Shown here: positions 1 to 8,144 of the stretch, piece by piece | How the letters are laid out: each line of letters opens with the position of its first letter | Position numbering within the stretch: position 1 is the stretch's first letter | Source: a virus | Length of the DNA: 22,952 bases | Virus record (IMG/VR): IMGVR_UViG_3300003323_000682 | Location: 1 to 22,952 of that record | Strand: one strand, 5' to 3' | Program-made: the position numbers and the translations under genes | Notes under the pieces: model-generated | The model's input: only the letters and a program-made list of their open reading frames with translations | Told to the model about the DNA's origin: nothing | The model's database searches: none

Positions 1-240
1 CCGACATCTCCGGTCAAGAAGGCGACGTACGAGGTATGCCGCAGGCGGGGGTGGATCGAGAGGATCGAGGAGTTCCCGTTTCACAGGGCAACCGACGAGG
101 GCCGTCGAGCGCTGGAGCCGGCCGAGCCGAGCACCGCGGCGGCTACGGAGAAGCGACGCCGGATCGGCGACGAAAAGCGGGCGGAGATCCTTCGCTCGCA
201 CGGGTGGACCGTTACGCCTCCCGCGTCAGCGGGCCGGTGA
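1..240 (+). CDS. C-terminal part of an unidentified protein (5' truncated by window edge)
   Basis: Frame 1 is open from the first base to a TGA at 238-240 (79 residues visible). The visible part is charged and ends in a Pro/Ala-rich tail. The stretch RRRGWIERIEEFPFHRATDEG looks like the wing of a winged-helix DNA-binding fold (turn, aromatic residues, then T-x-E-G), but this is a resemblance only and I cannot name a family. It lies eight bases before the methyltransferase start, same strand, so the two are probably cotranscribed. An alternative reading that extends the methyltransferase upstream to an ATG at 36 would overlap this frame completely; the protein-like composition here argues against it. 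Confidence 0.5.
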   Translation, partial: PTSPVKKATYEVCRRRGWIERIEEFPFHRATDEGRRALEPAEPSTAAATEKRRRIGDEKRAEILRSHGWTVTPPASAGR

Positions 241-248
241 GGGCTCAT

Positions 249-1247
249 ATGCTTAATGGGATCACCGTTGACCATTCCATCGAGCGCCGCACCGCCGGAG
301 CGAGCCTTGTCGTTCTGGGTGACGCGGGCAGAATCCCCATGGCCGACGCGTCTGTCGACCTCGTCGTCACCTCGCCGCCGTACTACGGGCACCGCAGCTA
401 CGCAGACGGCGGCGAGGAGTACGCCGGACAGCTCGGCAACGAGAGCACCCCGCACGAGTTCATCGACGCCCTGCTGCGCTGCACGAGCGAGTGGACGCGG
501 GTACTCAAGCCGACCGGGTCTATCTGGGTCAACCTCGGCGACACCTATGCCAGTTACCCGGGCGGGCGCGGCGATGGACGGATCGACAAGAACGCCCCCC
601 GCCAGACGCACGCACGCGGACACGGGCTGCTCGGAGGTGGCGTCACGAAGAACAAGTCCCTGATGGGTGTTCCGTGGCGCTACGCGATCCGCTGCATGGA
701 CGAGTTGGGCTTGATCCTGCGCGCTGAGGTGGTGTGGGACAAGACCAACTGCAAGCCTGAATCGGTCAAGGACCGTGTCTGGCGCGTACATGAGACATGG
801 TTCCATTTCACGGTCCGGGACCGCTACTACGCGGCAGGAAAGAGCCGGCCGGTCGGCGCGCGTAACCTCCTGCGCTCGGTCTGGCGGACCGGCGTAGCAT
901 CCCGGCCCCTACGAGTCCCTGAGCGGCTAGCGGTCCGGCACTTCGCTCGCTACCCCAAGGAGCTCCCGGCCCGGGTCATCCCAGAGTGGTCTCCGCCCGG
1001 CGGTGTCGTGCTCGACCCATTCGGCGGGACCGGCACAACGGCCCTGGTCGCCGAGTCCTTCGGGCGAGTTGGCGTCAGTGTGGACCGGTCGGCGGACTAC
1101 GCCAGGCTGGCTCAGTGGAGACTCGCGGACCCCGGCGAGCGAGCCCGCGCCGCGTCGTGCCGACCAATCCGGAGCGTGCCAGCCGCGCCAACTAGCGGAT
1201 CGATCCCTGTGCCGGCGCGATCGGTACCGGCGACGCCGTCGGTGTGA
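249..1247 (+). CDS. DNA methyltransferase, beta class (N4-cytosine or N6-adenine)
   Basis: Transfers methyl from S-adenosylmethionine to an exocyclic amino group in DNA. Counting from ATG 249 (332 residues), the catalytic motif IV TSPPY is at 41-45, an intermediate VWDKTNCKPESVKDR block at about 162-176, and the SAM-binding motif DPFGGTGTT at 256-264. Motif IV before motif I is the beta-class order. SPPY fits either N4C or N6A enzymes, so the base is undecided. I chose ATG 249 because GTGAGGG lies six bases upstream and the upstream gene ends at 240; the longer in-frame ATG at 36 gives only Arg/Gly-rich filler. No restriction endonuclease is adjacent, so it looks like an orphan phage methyltransferase for protection against host restriction. 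Its last 56 bases overlap the 3' end of the converging holin gene, and its final ~30 residues are low-complexity. Confidence 0.9.
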   Translation: MLNGITVDHSIERRTAGASLVVLGDAGRIPMADASVDLVVTSPPYYGHRSYADGGEEYAGQLGNESTPHEFIDALLRCTSEWTRVLKPTGSIWVNLGDTYASYPGGRGDGRIDKNAPRQTHARGHGLLGGGVTKNKSLMGVPWRYAIRCMDELGLILRAEVVWDKTNCKPESVKDRVWRVHETWFHFTVRDRYYAAGKSRPVGARNLLRSVWRTGVASRPLRVPERLAVRHFARYPKELPARVIPEWSPPGGVVLDPFGGTGTTALVAESFGRVGVSVDRSADYARLAQWRLADPGERARAASCRPIRSVPAAPTSGSIPVPARSVPATPSV

Positions 1248-1551
1248 CCTGCGGGCGGATACCGAACAACGCGAACGCCACCAGCACGAGACTGGAGATC
1301 GCGCCCACCTGCGCGTCCGACCAGTGCAGCCCGTATTCGGCCAGCAGCGCGGCGCCCGCGCTCACCACCGCGGTGAACAACGCGGGCGCGATCGGCCGCG
1401 TGGTGGCAGCGATGATGACCGCGGTCAGGAACGTGGTGATGGCCGCGCCGGCGCCGGCGTCCACGCCCGGAAGGTTGAACGATACGAGCAGGGTCACGAC
1501 GGCGCCGACGAGTGCAATGATGACGGCCGGCTCGCGTCCGAAGATTTTCAC
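1192..1551 (-). CDS. Holin-like membrane protein
   Basis: A 119-residue protein with about four hydrophobic segments (roughly residues 9-27, 36-51, 55-72 and 84-99) and a polar Pro/Thr-rich tail. The N-terminal KIFGREPA followed by a membrane segment is familiar from actinophage proteins annotated as holins, and it is the last gene of the lysis cassette downstream of the peptidase. Holins form the membrane lesions that time lysis. I place the start at GTG 1551, because the Shine-Dalgarno GAGGA ends six bases before it; the in-frame GTG at 1557 abuts the GAGGA and leaves no spacing. The 3' end overlaps the methyltransferase tail in a convergent arrangement, with no obvious terminator between them. 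Holin function is inferred from topology and position. Confidence 0.7.
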   Translation of the reverse strand: MKIFGREPAVIIALVGAVVTLLVSFNLPGVDAGAGAAITTFLTAVIIAATTRPIAPALFTAVVSAGAALLAEYGLHWSDAQVGAISSLVLVAFALFGIRPQVTPTASPVPIAPAQGSIR

Positions 1552-1560
1552 TGGCACTCC

Positions 1561-1839
1561 TCAGTAACAGTGGAATAGTTCGCCCAGATCATGCCACGCC
1601 CTGGCCGCCTTCTTACCCACTTCGGATGTTGCCTCGCTGAACACGTTCTCCTGCGTCGTCACCACCAGGCACACGATGGAACGCGACTGTGCCGACGCTT
1701 CGGCCCGCGCCTTGCGGTCGGCGTCGATCGCCCGCTGGGACAGGTTTGAGGTGACGGTGATCGTCAAGGCGATGTTGACCGCGGTGAACAGCACCAGCAC
1801 CACCCAGGACCACCAGCCCGGCAGCTTGCGAAGCGGCAT
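1561..1839 (-). CDS. Small single-span membrane protein of the lysis cassette
   Basis: 92 residues with one hydrophobic span at about residues 9-29, followed by a charged, probably helical stretch (DRKARAEASAQS) and a Cys-containing C-terminus ending HCY. The N-in, C-out arrangement with a soluble helical tail recalls the small membrane proteins that sit beside holins in actinophages; they are usually of unknown role (antiholin, holin partner or envelope disruption have been proposed for such genes). AGGA lies about nine bases before the ATG. The stop is three bases before the GAGGA Shine-Dalgarno of the holin-like gene, consistent with coupled translation. No specific function can be assigned. 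Confidence 0.75.
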   Translation of the reverse strand: MPLRKLPGWWSWVVLVLFTAVNIALTITVTSNLSQRAIDADRKARAEASAQSRSIVCLVVTTQENVFSEATSEVGKKAARAWHDLGELFHCY

Positions 1840-1850
1840 GGCTCATGATC

Positions 1851-2120
1851 CTAGGGCGCGCCAGATGATGACGGCGCCGACTCCGGCGAGGGAGGCGGCG
1901 GTGGCGACGCGCCCGTAGACGTGGCCGCGCCAGACCGCGCCAGCCAGAGCTGAAACACTCCGGGCACGCCGATCAGCGCGGCGGCCATCCAGATCAGTGT
2001 CTCGTTGACCTGGGCTGGCGGATCGAAGATGATGCCGGCCTGTTTGAAAATCAGCAGCCATCCGCCGATCCACGATCCCGCGTCCCGCAGGACGGTCCAC
2101 GTTCCAGGCCGCATGATCAC
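1851..2120 (-). CDS. Small membrane protein of the lysis cassette
   Basis: 89 residues. The central part has a hydrophobic stretch at about residues 18-31 and a clear span at about 43-60 (LIWMAAALIGVPGVFQLWLA), and the C-terminus is a Pro/Ser/Ala tail. The composition of the first 60 residues is protein-like, whereas the overlapping frame (start 2124) gives Arg/His/Gly-rich text and was discarded. The start is GTG 2120, placed six bases after AGGGCGGA; an ATG two codons later is possible. It lies between the peptidase and the 92-residue membrane protein, so a role in lysis or membrane association is plausible. I recognise the type from actinophage lysis regions but not a named family. Confidence 0.7.
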   Translation of the reverse strand: MIMRPGTWTVLRDAGSWIGGWLLIFKQAGIIFDPPAQVNETLIWMAAALIGVPGVFQLWLARSGAATSTGASPPPPPSPESAPSSSGAP

Positions 2121-2167
2121 TCATGATCCGCCCTACAGTTGAAGTGACAAGTGTCCGCGCGGGTGAG

Positions 2168-3073
2168 CTATTCCGGCTGCTCAGCTTCTGTGCTCAGCAG
2201 ACGACCCATCTCGGCCACCACCTCTTGCGCCAGGTCCGTAGGCAGCGCGTTCACCACCGCATCCGCGATCGTCTGCGCGGCACCGTCAGCGGACGCGAGA
2301 CCAGCCAGCACGCCCTGCACGATGGCCGCCTCGTCGGTGAAGTCCTTGCCGGCCAGCTCGGTGACCAACGCCAGCGTCTGCGTGGCCGTGCTCATCACCT
2401 TGTCCACCTTGGCCTGCGTGGTCTGATGTGGAGTCATCGACGGCGCATACCGCAACGGCGTCTGCGCCGGCTGCTTGTTGTTCGGCGCGGTCAGGTAGGG
2501 GTTGACCACCTGGAATTCCCAAACGGCCTTGGCGATGTCGTCTAGATTTTCCTGCGTCAGGTCCATGTTCTGCTGCTCCTGTCGATAGGCCGCGAGGATC
2601 CCCCACGACGCAGTGTTGTTCTCCGGGTTGCTCGCGCCGCTCCCTGAGCCGTACTCGAAGCTCACGTGGAAGTGCAGGTCATGCGGGTCGGTGCCGTCGT
2701 AGACACGCTGCACGAACTCGCCATTGATCCACTTCCAGATGCGGCGCTTGAAGATCACGTACTTGACACGCCGCTTGGCATGGCCGATCGCCCGGACGTT
2801 GGCGACGATGAGCTGCACGATCCGCTCGGCGCCGCCCTTGATCAGCCAGGGGCCGCGGGCATCGACATCGCGTGCGTGCACCTCGTTGATGTTGTCAGGG
2901 TCGCTGCTCGAGCCGGTGTTACCGGTCTCGTCCCGGTTGTGGTCGGACACTCTGTCCTCATGGGCGGTATCGCCCACGGTGCCGTCCTGTGCCTTGTTCC
3001 GACTCGGCATGCCGACGGCGTTCACCTCGGCCAGCAGACTCGTGCTGACCGGCAAGCTGAAGACTTCTACCAT
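2168..3073 (-). CDS. Endolysin, M15-like (VanY/D-Ala-D-Ala type) zinc peptidase
   Basis: Predicted to cut peptidoglycan cross-bridges or stems at the end of infection. The metal site is readable: SDHN at residues 43-46 (H45), HARDVDA at 66-72 (D69 as the expected acidic ligand) and HDLHFHVS at 131-138 (H134/H136). The family normally has Ser-x-His about seven residues before the Asp; here a Ser/Asp/Asn-rich loop of about 15 residues is inserted between them. Residues 171-301 form a helical C-terminal region with no wall-binding repeat that I can identify; it may serve in dimerisation or wall targeting. A perfect AGGAGG precedes the ATG, and the upstream gene stops nine bases before it. There is no signal peptide, so release needs the adjacent holin. 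Confidence 0.8.
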   Translation of the reverse strand: MVEVFSLPVSTSLLAEVNAVGMPSRNKAQDGTVGDTAHEDRVSDHNRDETGNTGSSSDPDNINEVHARDVDARGPWLIKGGAERIVQLIVANVRAIGHAKRRVKYVIFKRRIWKWINGEFVQRVYDGTDPHDLHFHVSFEYGSGSGASNPENNTASWGILAAYRQEQQNMDLTQENLDDIAKAVWEFQVVNPYLTAPNNKQPAQTPLRYAPSMTPHQTTQAKVDKVMSTATQTLALVTELAGKDFTDEAAIVQGVLAGLASADGAAQTIADAVVNALPTDLAQEVVAEMGRLLSTEAEQPE

Positions 3074-3081
3074 GCCGCCTC

Positions 3082-3588
3082 CTACGCGTACCGGGTCAGG
3101 ATGAGCCGGCTGCCGGCCTTCATGGTGACAGCATCGACGGATGATGTCGCCTGGCCGAACCGCACCCGGAACGTACCCGCCGTGTTGCCTACGATCAGCT
3201 CACCGTGCATGACGATGGCCCGCTCGACCGTGCCCGAGCCGCGGGTGTTGTCGGTGGTGGTCGACACCGTGTTGTTGATCGAGTCCGCCGAAGCGGTGGT
3301 GGTGTCCGGCGCGCCCCAGTCCGAGCGCGCGAAGCTGGCGCCGGCCGGGTACGAGTAGTTGATCCGGATGTCCGGGGTGTTCGATACCGCGGTGTGGCGC
3401 AGCCAGGCGAACACGAAGTAGCTGGCGTTCGCCTCCACGCTCAGGAACAGCTCGTCGTCGTCCTGCACACTGGCCGCTGACGTGGGCGCCGTCTCGTCGT
3501 TGGCCTTGCGCACGAACTGCGGTAGCAAGCTGTCGATGAAGTCCGCGGTGACCAGGTCACCGACCGATGCGTCCGGATATCTGGACAT
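3082..3588 (-). CDS. Conserved tail-associated protein (actinophage type)
   Basis: 168 residues, mostly beta-prone and Thr/Ser/Ala-rich. The N-terminal SLLPQFVRKANDE followed by SVQDDDELFLSVEANASY is a pattern that recurs in actinophage proteins encoded next to tail-tip genes. The C-terminal half (MHGELIVGNTAGTFRVRFGQ) has the alternating pattern of a beta-sandwich. It lies between the large tail-tip gene and the endolysin, so a distal tail or receptor-binding accessory role is likely; this is from position and not from a catalytic motif. AGGAAAG lies seven bases before the ATG, overlapping the end of the upstream gene's stop region. Confidence 0.65.
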   Translation of the reverse strand: MSRYPDASVGDLVTADFIDSLLPQFVRKANDETAPTSAASVQDDDELFLSVEANASYFVFAWLRHTAVSNTPDIRINYSYPAGASFARSDWGAPDTTTASADSINNTVSTTTDNTRGSGTVERAIVMHGELIVGNTAGTFRVRFGQATSSVDAVTMKAGSRLILTRYA

Positions 3589-3596
3589 GATCTTTC

Positions 3597-6503
3597 CTAT
3601 CTTCCCAGGTAGAACTTGTCCCGCACCTGCACGTCATCGCCCGCGCTGTGCGCCTTCACCACACCGTTGACCGATCGGGTGACCGACGAGAAGGTCTGTG
3701 GGCTCGTCGTGCTCGAGATGCTGCCGACCGACATCTCCTCCCCGCCGATCACGACCGCCATCGGGAAGGTGGGCGACGACGATCCCGTACGCCACAGCTT
3801 GCCCGTCGGCGTGCTCACCTGGAACGACGTGGCCGAACTGGTCAGGCTCGAGGTCAGTGTGCTGTTGCTGGCGGCCAGGCGCGCCCGGAACAGATCCGAG
3901 CCACTCAAGTTGTTCAGCGATCGGTACGGGCCGTACGGCGAAGTGTTGAAGGTCAGCGGCCGGCCGCGATTGCGCAGCACCTCCTGGTAGCCGATCACCA
4001 GCAGTTCGACGTCGTCCGGCGGTAGCTGCGCCGGCAAGTTGGAGATCTTGATCGGGTTACCGATGTCCACTGCGGACAGGCTCGCGGTCAGGGTAGGGCT
4101 GTCGATGAAACATTTGCGGGCCAGCTCGATCGGTACCTGCGGGTAGCGCAGCTCGTCCCAGGTGCCGAAATAGATCTCTTCCTGGGCGAGGTCGGTCAGC
4201 CGGTCGTCGTCATAGGCCTCGCGACTGATCGGCCCGGGGTCATAGGTGCCCACGCCGTCCGGATCGTCGGCCGGCTCGTTGACGTTCAGCGAGCCCGAGG
4301 TCTTGACCGCCCTGGCCGAGCCGCCGCCCGAGTTGGTCACGGTCACGTCGTTGCGTACGAAAAAGAGATCGTCGCGGGGCTTGAAGCCTGGCGACAGGTG
4401 GTTGGCGGAGTAGTCCAGCTCGACGGCTTCCTGCCCGATGAGCGAATTGCCCATCCGGAAGGTGAGGCCGAACTTGTCCCGCGGCGAGTAGATCATGCCG
4501 CGGTCCAGGGCGGCGCACTCGCGCACCAGGTCCATGAACGCCTGGGCGGTCTGCGGTCCCATGAACTCGCCGCCGCTGCCGTTGTCGAATCCGGCGGCCG
4601 AGTTTTGCCAGCCGACCACCCAGTACGGGATGCCCTCTTCCCGGCATAGCCGGGCGAAGCGGTTCTCCACCCGCTCATGGGTGTAGGCGTTGGTACTGCC
4701 GACGAACGCGAACTCACTGAAGTCGATGAGTTCCCGCATCATGGTCACGTGCGAGATCCACCAACCGGACTTGCCGGTGAATCGGCGGGAGATCCATTGA
4801 AGCGGCCGGCCGATGGTGCCGGCGAAGCTACCGCTGCTGCCGAAGAACACCGGCCCGCCCACGGCGTACCAGGTGATCGCGTAGTCGACGTTGGCGCCGT
4901 TCTGGACGAGTTGGATCCGCATGGCCATTGGCTGGTTCGGTTCCCCGCCGCCGCCGAAGCCGATGGCGGTGGACAGCAGCGAGGCCCCGGTGGTGTCCAC
5001 CACGTCCAGGGTGTAGGTGGTGGCGGTGACGCCCAGCGACGCCCGGTAGCAGTTCCCGCCGATCATGTAAAAGTCCATGATCGGGGACGCGGCGGCGGGC
5101 ACGGACGGTGCCCGGAAATAGAACAGGAAGGTGATGTCGCCGGTGCCGCTGACGTTGCTGACGCAGGCGGCGCGGGCGTATCCGTCGTCGCCGCTGAAGG
5201 TGAGCACACCTTCGCTGCCGGGGAAGTCGGTGTCGGTGCCGAAGACGGCGCTGGTCATCAGGCCGTTCTCGCCTATGGCCGCGGTGGGGCGGGTGGCGCT
5301 GGCCCCGTTCTCCATGGGCCAGTAGCCCGACAGCGTGCCGTCGGTGCCGGTGCTGGTCGATGCGTAGCGGATCAGGTTGCGGTAGATCGGCGAGTGCAGC
5401 GATTTCGCGCCGTTGAGCAGCCGGGAGATCAGGTCGTAGGACTGCACCTGCCCGAAGATGTCGGTGCCGGAGGTGTCCCATTCCTGCGGCATGGCGCCGA
5501 TCTCGCCCCAGAAGCGGAAATTCTGGGCGGTGATCTCCGCGCTCGCGGCCAGTGTCCAGGTGTTCGGGGTGCTCAGTCCGTCGGACCAGGATGTGGTGCC
5601 GGCGCTCTGGCTGCCGGGGTTCATGTCGGCCACCAGGGTGCCGCCGATGCCGTTGTACACCTGCGCGCGGTAGATCCGTCCGACGAAGGGGTCGATCAGG
5701 ATGGTGCCGAGCGCGAAGCCGGCGCGGCCGAACACCGCGCTGGCGCCGTTGGGGATGGCGCCTACCATGACCACGGCGCTGGACGAGAAGATGCTGGTGG
5801 TGCCGCCGGTGCCGACCACCTGATTGCCCAGTTGCGTCCAGGAGCCGGTGATCGTGTCGGCGGTGTAGAAGGTGACGGTCAGGCCGCCCGAGCCGTTGTT
5901 CACGTCCAGGGTCACCCGTAGTGCTTTGCGGCCGAGGCCGGTGACCGGTGTGGTGGAGGCGGTGGTGAAGGTGGTGGTGCCGCTGACCGACCAGCCGAAT
6001 CTCAGATATCCGTACCGGTCGATGTAGAAGATCCAGGAACGCTGGCTGCCGGTGGTGTTGTACTTGCACATCAACAGGTGCGCGCGGGTGCTGCGCCAGT
6101 TGTCCGGCTGCACGTCCACCCGCAGGTCAAGGTCGCCGGTGATGTCCAGGACCGCTTTGTCCGTGGTGGACACCATGGCGCCGTCGTAGCTGCCGACACT
6201 GTCCGAGTTATCGGGCAGTTTCAGGTAGGCGGTGGATTCGGTCACCGAGGCCCGGTACTGGGTGTTGCGCCCGAGTTTGCCGTAGTTGACTGAGGATGGC
6301 GATCGGTTGGAGAAGAAGTAGTCGCGGTTGTTGGCCGTCCAGGTGGCCGAGCCTGCGGACGCGGTGGTGCCGGCCTGTTCGCTGCCCTGGCCGCGACTGA
6401 TCCGTACCTCACCGTCCAGGCGGGTGCGGGAGGTGATGTCGGTCCAGGTGCCGTCGATCAACAGCTCCTGCTTGATCGGCAGGGGTGTCTGCGGGAAGGC
6501 CAT
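3597..6503 (-). CDS. Large minor tail (tail-tip) protein with lectin-like domains
   Basis: 968 residues. The N-terminus (residues 1-105: ELLIDGTWTDITSR, ISRGQGSE, TWTANNRDYFFSNRSP, YGKLGRNTQYRASV) is the typical actinophage tail-tip start that probably combines distal-tail and tail-associated functions. Two concanavalin-A/LamG-like regions follow, about 110-300 (LMCKYNTTGSQRSWIFYI, YGYLRFGW) and about 415-600 (VLTFSGDDGYARA, TGDITFLFYF). The middle (about 600-870) resembles baseplate-hub beta-barrel sequence. The C-terminal ~90 residues (FPMAVVIGGEEMSVGSI, VTRSVNGVVKAHSAGDDV) form a module that also occurs in the head-tail connector at 11787-12821. It lies directly after the tape measure gene (three-base gap), the usual tail-tip position. 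Role: contact with the cell surface and organisation of the tail end. Confidence 0.85.
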   Translation of the reverse strand: MAFPQTPLPIKQELLIDGTWTDITSRTRLDGEVRISRGQGSEQAGTTASAGSATWTANNRDYFFSNRSPSSVNYGKLGRNTQYRASVTESTAYLKLPDNSDSVGSYDGAMVSTTDKAVLDITGDLDLRVDVQPDNWRSTRAHLLMCKYNTTGSQRSWIFYIDRYGYLRFGWSVSGTTTFTTASTTPVTGLGRKALRVTLDVNNGSGGLTVTFYTADTITGSWTQLGNQVVGTGGTTSIFSSSAVVMVGAIPNGASAVFGRAGFALGTILIDPFVGRIYRAQVYNGIGGTLVADMNPGSQSAGTTSWSDGLSTPNTWTLAASAEITAQNFRFWGEIGAMPQEWDTSGTDIFGQVQSYDLISRLLNGAKSLHSPIYRNLIRYASTSTGTDGTLSGYWPMENGASATRPTAAIGENGLMTSAVFGTDTDFPGSEGVLTFSGDDGYARAACVSNVSGTGDITFLFYFRAPSVPAAASPIMDFYMIGGNCYRASLGVTATTYTLDVVDTTGASLLSTAIGFGGGGEPNQPMAMRIQLVQNGANVDYAITWYAVGGPVFFGSSGSFAGTIGRPLQWISRRFTGKSGWWISHVTMMRELIDFSEFAFVGSTNAYTHERVENRFARLCREEGIPYWVVGWQNSAAGFDNGSGGEFMGPQTAQAFMDLVRECAALDRGMIYSPRDKFGLTFRMGNSLIGQEAVELDYSANHLSPGFKPRDDLFFVRNDVTVTNSGGGSARAVKTSGSLNVNEPADDPDGVGTYDPGPISREAYDDDRLTDLAQEEIYFGTWDELRYPQVPIELARKCFIDSPTLTASLSAVDIGNPIKISNLPAQLPPDDVELLVIGYQEVLRNRGRPLTFNTSPYGPYRSLNNLSGSDLFRARLAASNSTLTSSLTSSATSFQVSTPTGKLWRTGSSSPTFPMAVVIGGEEMSVGSISSTTSPQTFSSVTRSVNGVVKAHSAGDDVQVRDKFYLGR

Positions 6504-6506
6504 GCG

Positions 6507-8144
6507 TCACGTCCCGTAGGCGGCCTGGACGTTGCCGCCGTACTCGTTGCGGATGATGTCCCGCTGCGGGTTGATCATGGCGCGGGCGATCTCCCGGCCG
6601 TCCACGATCAGCGGCACGATGATGGACCCCCACCCGCCGCCGCCACCTTGGCCGGCCATCCGCATGGAATCCGCGTTGGAGTAGACCCGGCTGCCCGGCG
6701 CCGCGTCGATCAGTTCCGGGCCGCGCTCGCCCACCCAGGTCAGCCCGTTGCGGGCGCCGCCGGTCGCAGCCTGGCCGATCACACCACCGGTGGCCCGGCC
6801 GATGGCGCCGACCGCCCGCAGCTGCCTGGTCACGTCCAGCACGCTCAGCGCGGTGTTCAGTCCCCAGGTGCGGATGCGCACGTCGATGTCCACGTCATGG
6901 ATGCCGGACAGCTGCCTGTTGACCTTCTGCTTGAACTCGGCCGCCTTGCCGGCCGCGGCGTCCAGCTTCGGGCCGAGGCCGGGCACCCACCCGAACGCGA
7001 TGCGGGCCGCGCTGGTGATACCGACTGCCCAGGTGGCGGCGATGTTCAGCATGGTGAAGAACGCATATCGAGCCATGCCGTACAGCTCGGTGAAGGCCTC
7101 GATGAGCACACCGATCACGCGGATCACAATGGGCAGGATGTTCAACAGGTCATTGAAGAACTTGTTGGCGTTCGGTGCGCCATGGGACACATGATCGAAG
7201 AATCGGCCGATGGCGTCCCCGATCCCGGGCAGCTCGTCGGCCAAGGTCTTGATCAGTGGGGCGCTCGCCTCCATGGCCCGCATGATCCCCGGCAGGGCGT
7301 TCTGCAGAAAGCCGATCACCCCGTGCGCCAGGCTGTCGGCCACCGGGGCGAGCGCGGCGCCGAGGGCATTGATGCTGGGCTTCATACTGTCCAGCAGCTG
7401 CGATGCCATCTGAATGAAGTCGTACAGCGGCCCTTTGAAGTAGCCGCCGAAGTCGTTGAAGATGTTCTTGGCTTTGTCCTTCACGCTGGTCAGCGCGTCG
7501 GTGATCGTCGGGCTGTTCTTGATCGCGGACGCGATGCCCGCGGCGATGGCACCGCCGCCGAGCGCGAGCAGGATGCCGGACGTGAGCGCGGCACCGATGG
7601 CCGGCGCGAGCACGAACGTGGCCAGTCCGATCACACCGGCCTTGAGCGTGGTGGAGATGAGGTCACCGGAGAACACCGAGGTGATGCCGGCACCGATCCC
7701 ATCGGAGAAGAAGCCCGAGATCTTCTCGCGAACGCTGTTGCCGAGGCCGGCCAGCCGCTGCAAGAACGACTGCTTGTCGACGTCCACGTCCACGGTGACG
7801 TGCTCGCGGTCCCGGTCGCTGCCGCCGCTGCTGCGGGATCGACTGCTGCTATCGCTCGAGCTGCGCGAATTGTTGATCCGGTCGCGGACATTGACGTTGA
7901 TCCGCTCGGTGATCCGCTCGGAAATCCGATCACCCATGACCCGGCCGATCCGGTCACCGGCCTGGGCGTAGCCGCCGCTGCCGCCGGCCGAGGCCTGCGC
8001 CTCCCGGTTCAGCCGCTCCGTGGTGGTCTTGTTGATCTCGACTGCGATGTCGTCGCCGAGCTTGCGGGATTCGGCGCGGACGGCATCGAACACGGTTTTG
8101 GTGTCATTGATAGCTTTCACCCGGATAGTGATCTCGTTCGGCAT
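6507..8144 (-). CDS. Tail tape measure protein (short)
   Basis: 545 residues. The protein sets tail length by spanning the tube lumen. Evidence: a Lys/Arg/Glu-rich helical N-terminus, a Ser-rich segment at about 92-110, a 40-residue hydrophobic Ala/Gly region at about 168-208, helical repeats, and the characteristic C-terminal GLTWVGERGPELIDAAPGSR motif near residue 450 with a Gly-rich end. I chose ATG 8144 (MPNEITIRVKA) because GGAGAGGGGG lies six bases upstream; the in-frame ATG 20 codons earlier lies inside the chaperone frameshift extension and encodes unrelated sequence. The gene starts 41 bases before the end of the frameshifted chaperone. The common ruler relation of about 0.15 nm per residue implies a tail of about 80 nm, short for a siphovirus. 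Confidence 0.9.
   Translation of the reverse strand: MPNEITIRVKAINDTKTVFDAVRAESRKLGDDIAVEINKTTTERLNREAQASAGGSGGYAQAGDRIGRVMGDRISERITERINVNVRDRINNSRSSSDSSSRSRSSGGSDRDREHVTVDVDVDKQSFLQRLAGLGNSVREKISGFFSDGIGAGITSVFSGDLISTTLKAGVIGLATFVLAPAIGAALTSGILLALGGGAIAAGIASAIKNSPTITDALTSVKDKAKNIFNDFGGYFKGPLYDFIQMASQLLDSMKPSINALGAALAPVADSLAHGVIGFLQNALPGIMRAMEASAPLIKTLADELPGIGDAIGRFFDHVSHGAPNANKFFNDLLNILPIVIRVIGVLIEAFTELYGMARYAFFTMLNIAATWAVGITSAARIAFGWVPGLGPKLDAAAGKAAEFKQKVNRQLSGIHDVDIDVRIRTWGLNTALSVLDVTRQLRAVGAIGRATGGVIGQAATGGARNGLTWVGERGPELIDAAPGSRVYSNADSMRMAGQGGGGGWGSIIVPLIVDGREIARAMINPQRDIIRNEYGGNVQAAYGT

Noticed and set aside
36-248. Longer N-terminus for the methyltransferase from ATG 36
   Set aside because: It gives Arg/Gly-rich sequence, overlaps an open frame that ends at 240, and lacks a Shine-Dalgarno; ATG 249 has one.
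1843-2124. Alternative 93-codon frame overlapping the 89-residue membrane protein
   Set aside because: Composition is Arg/His/Gly-rich without hydrophobic spans; the other frame has membrane segments and a well-spaced Shine-Dalgarno.
4677-5921. Long open frame (414 codons) on the + strand opposite the tail-tip gene
   Set aside because: Gly/Ala/Val/Arg/His-rich composition of a high-GC antisense frame; no motifs and no start context; lies wholly inside a well-supported gene.
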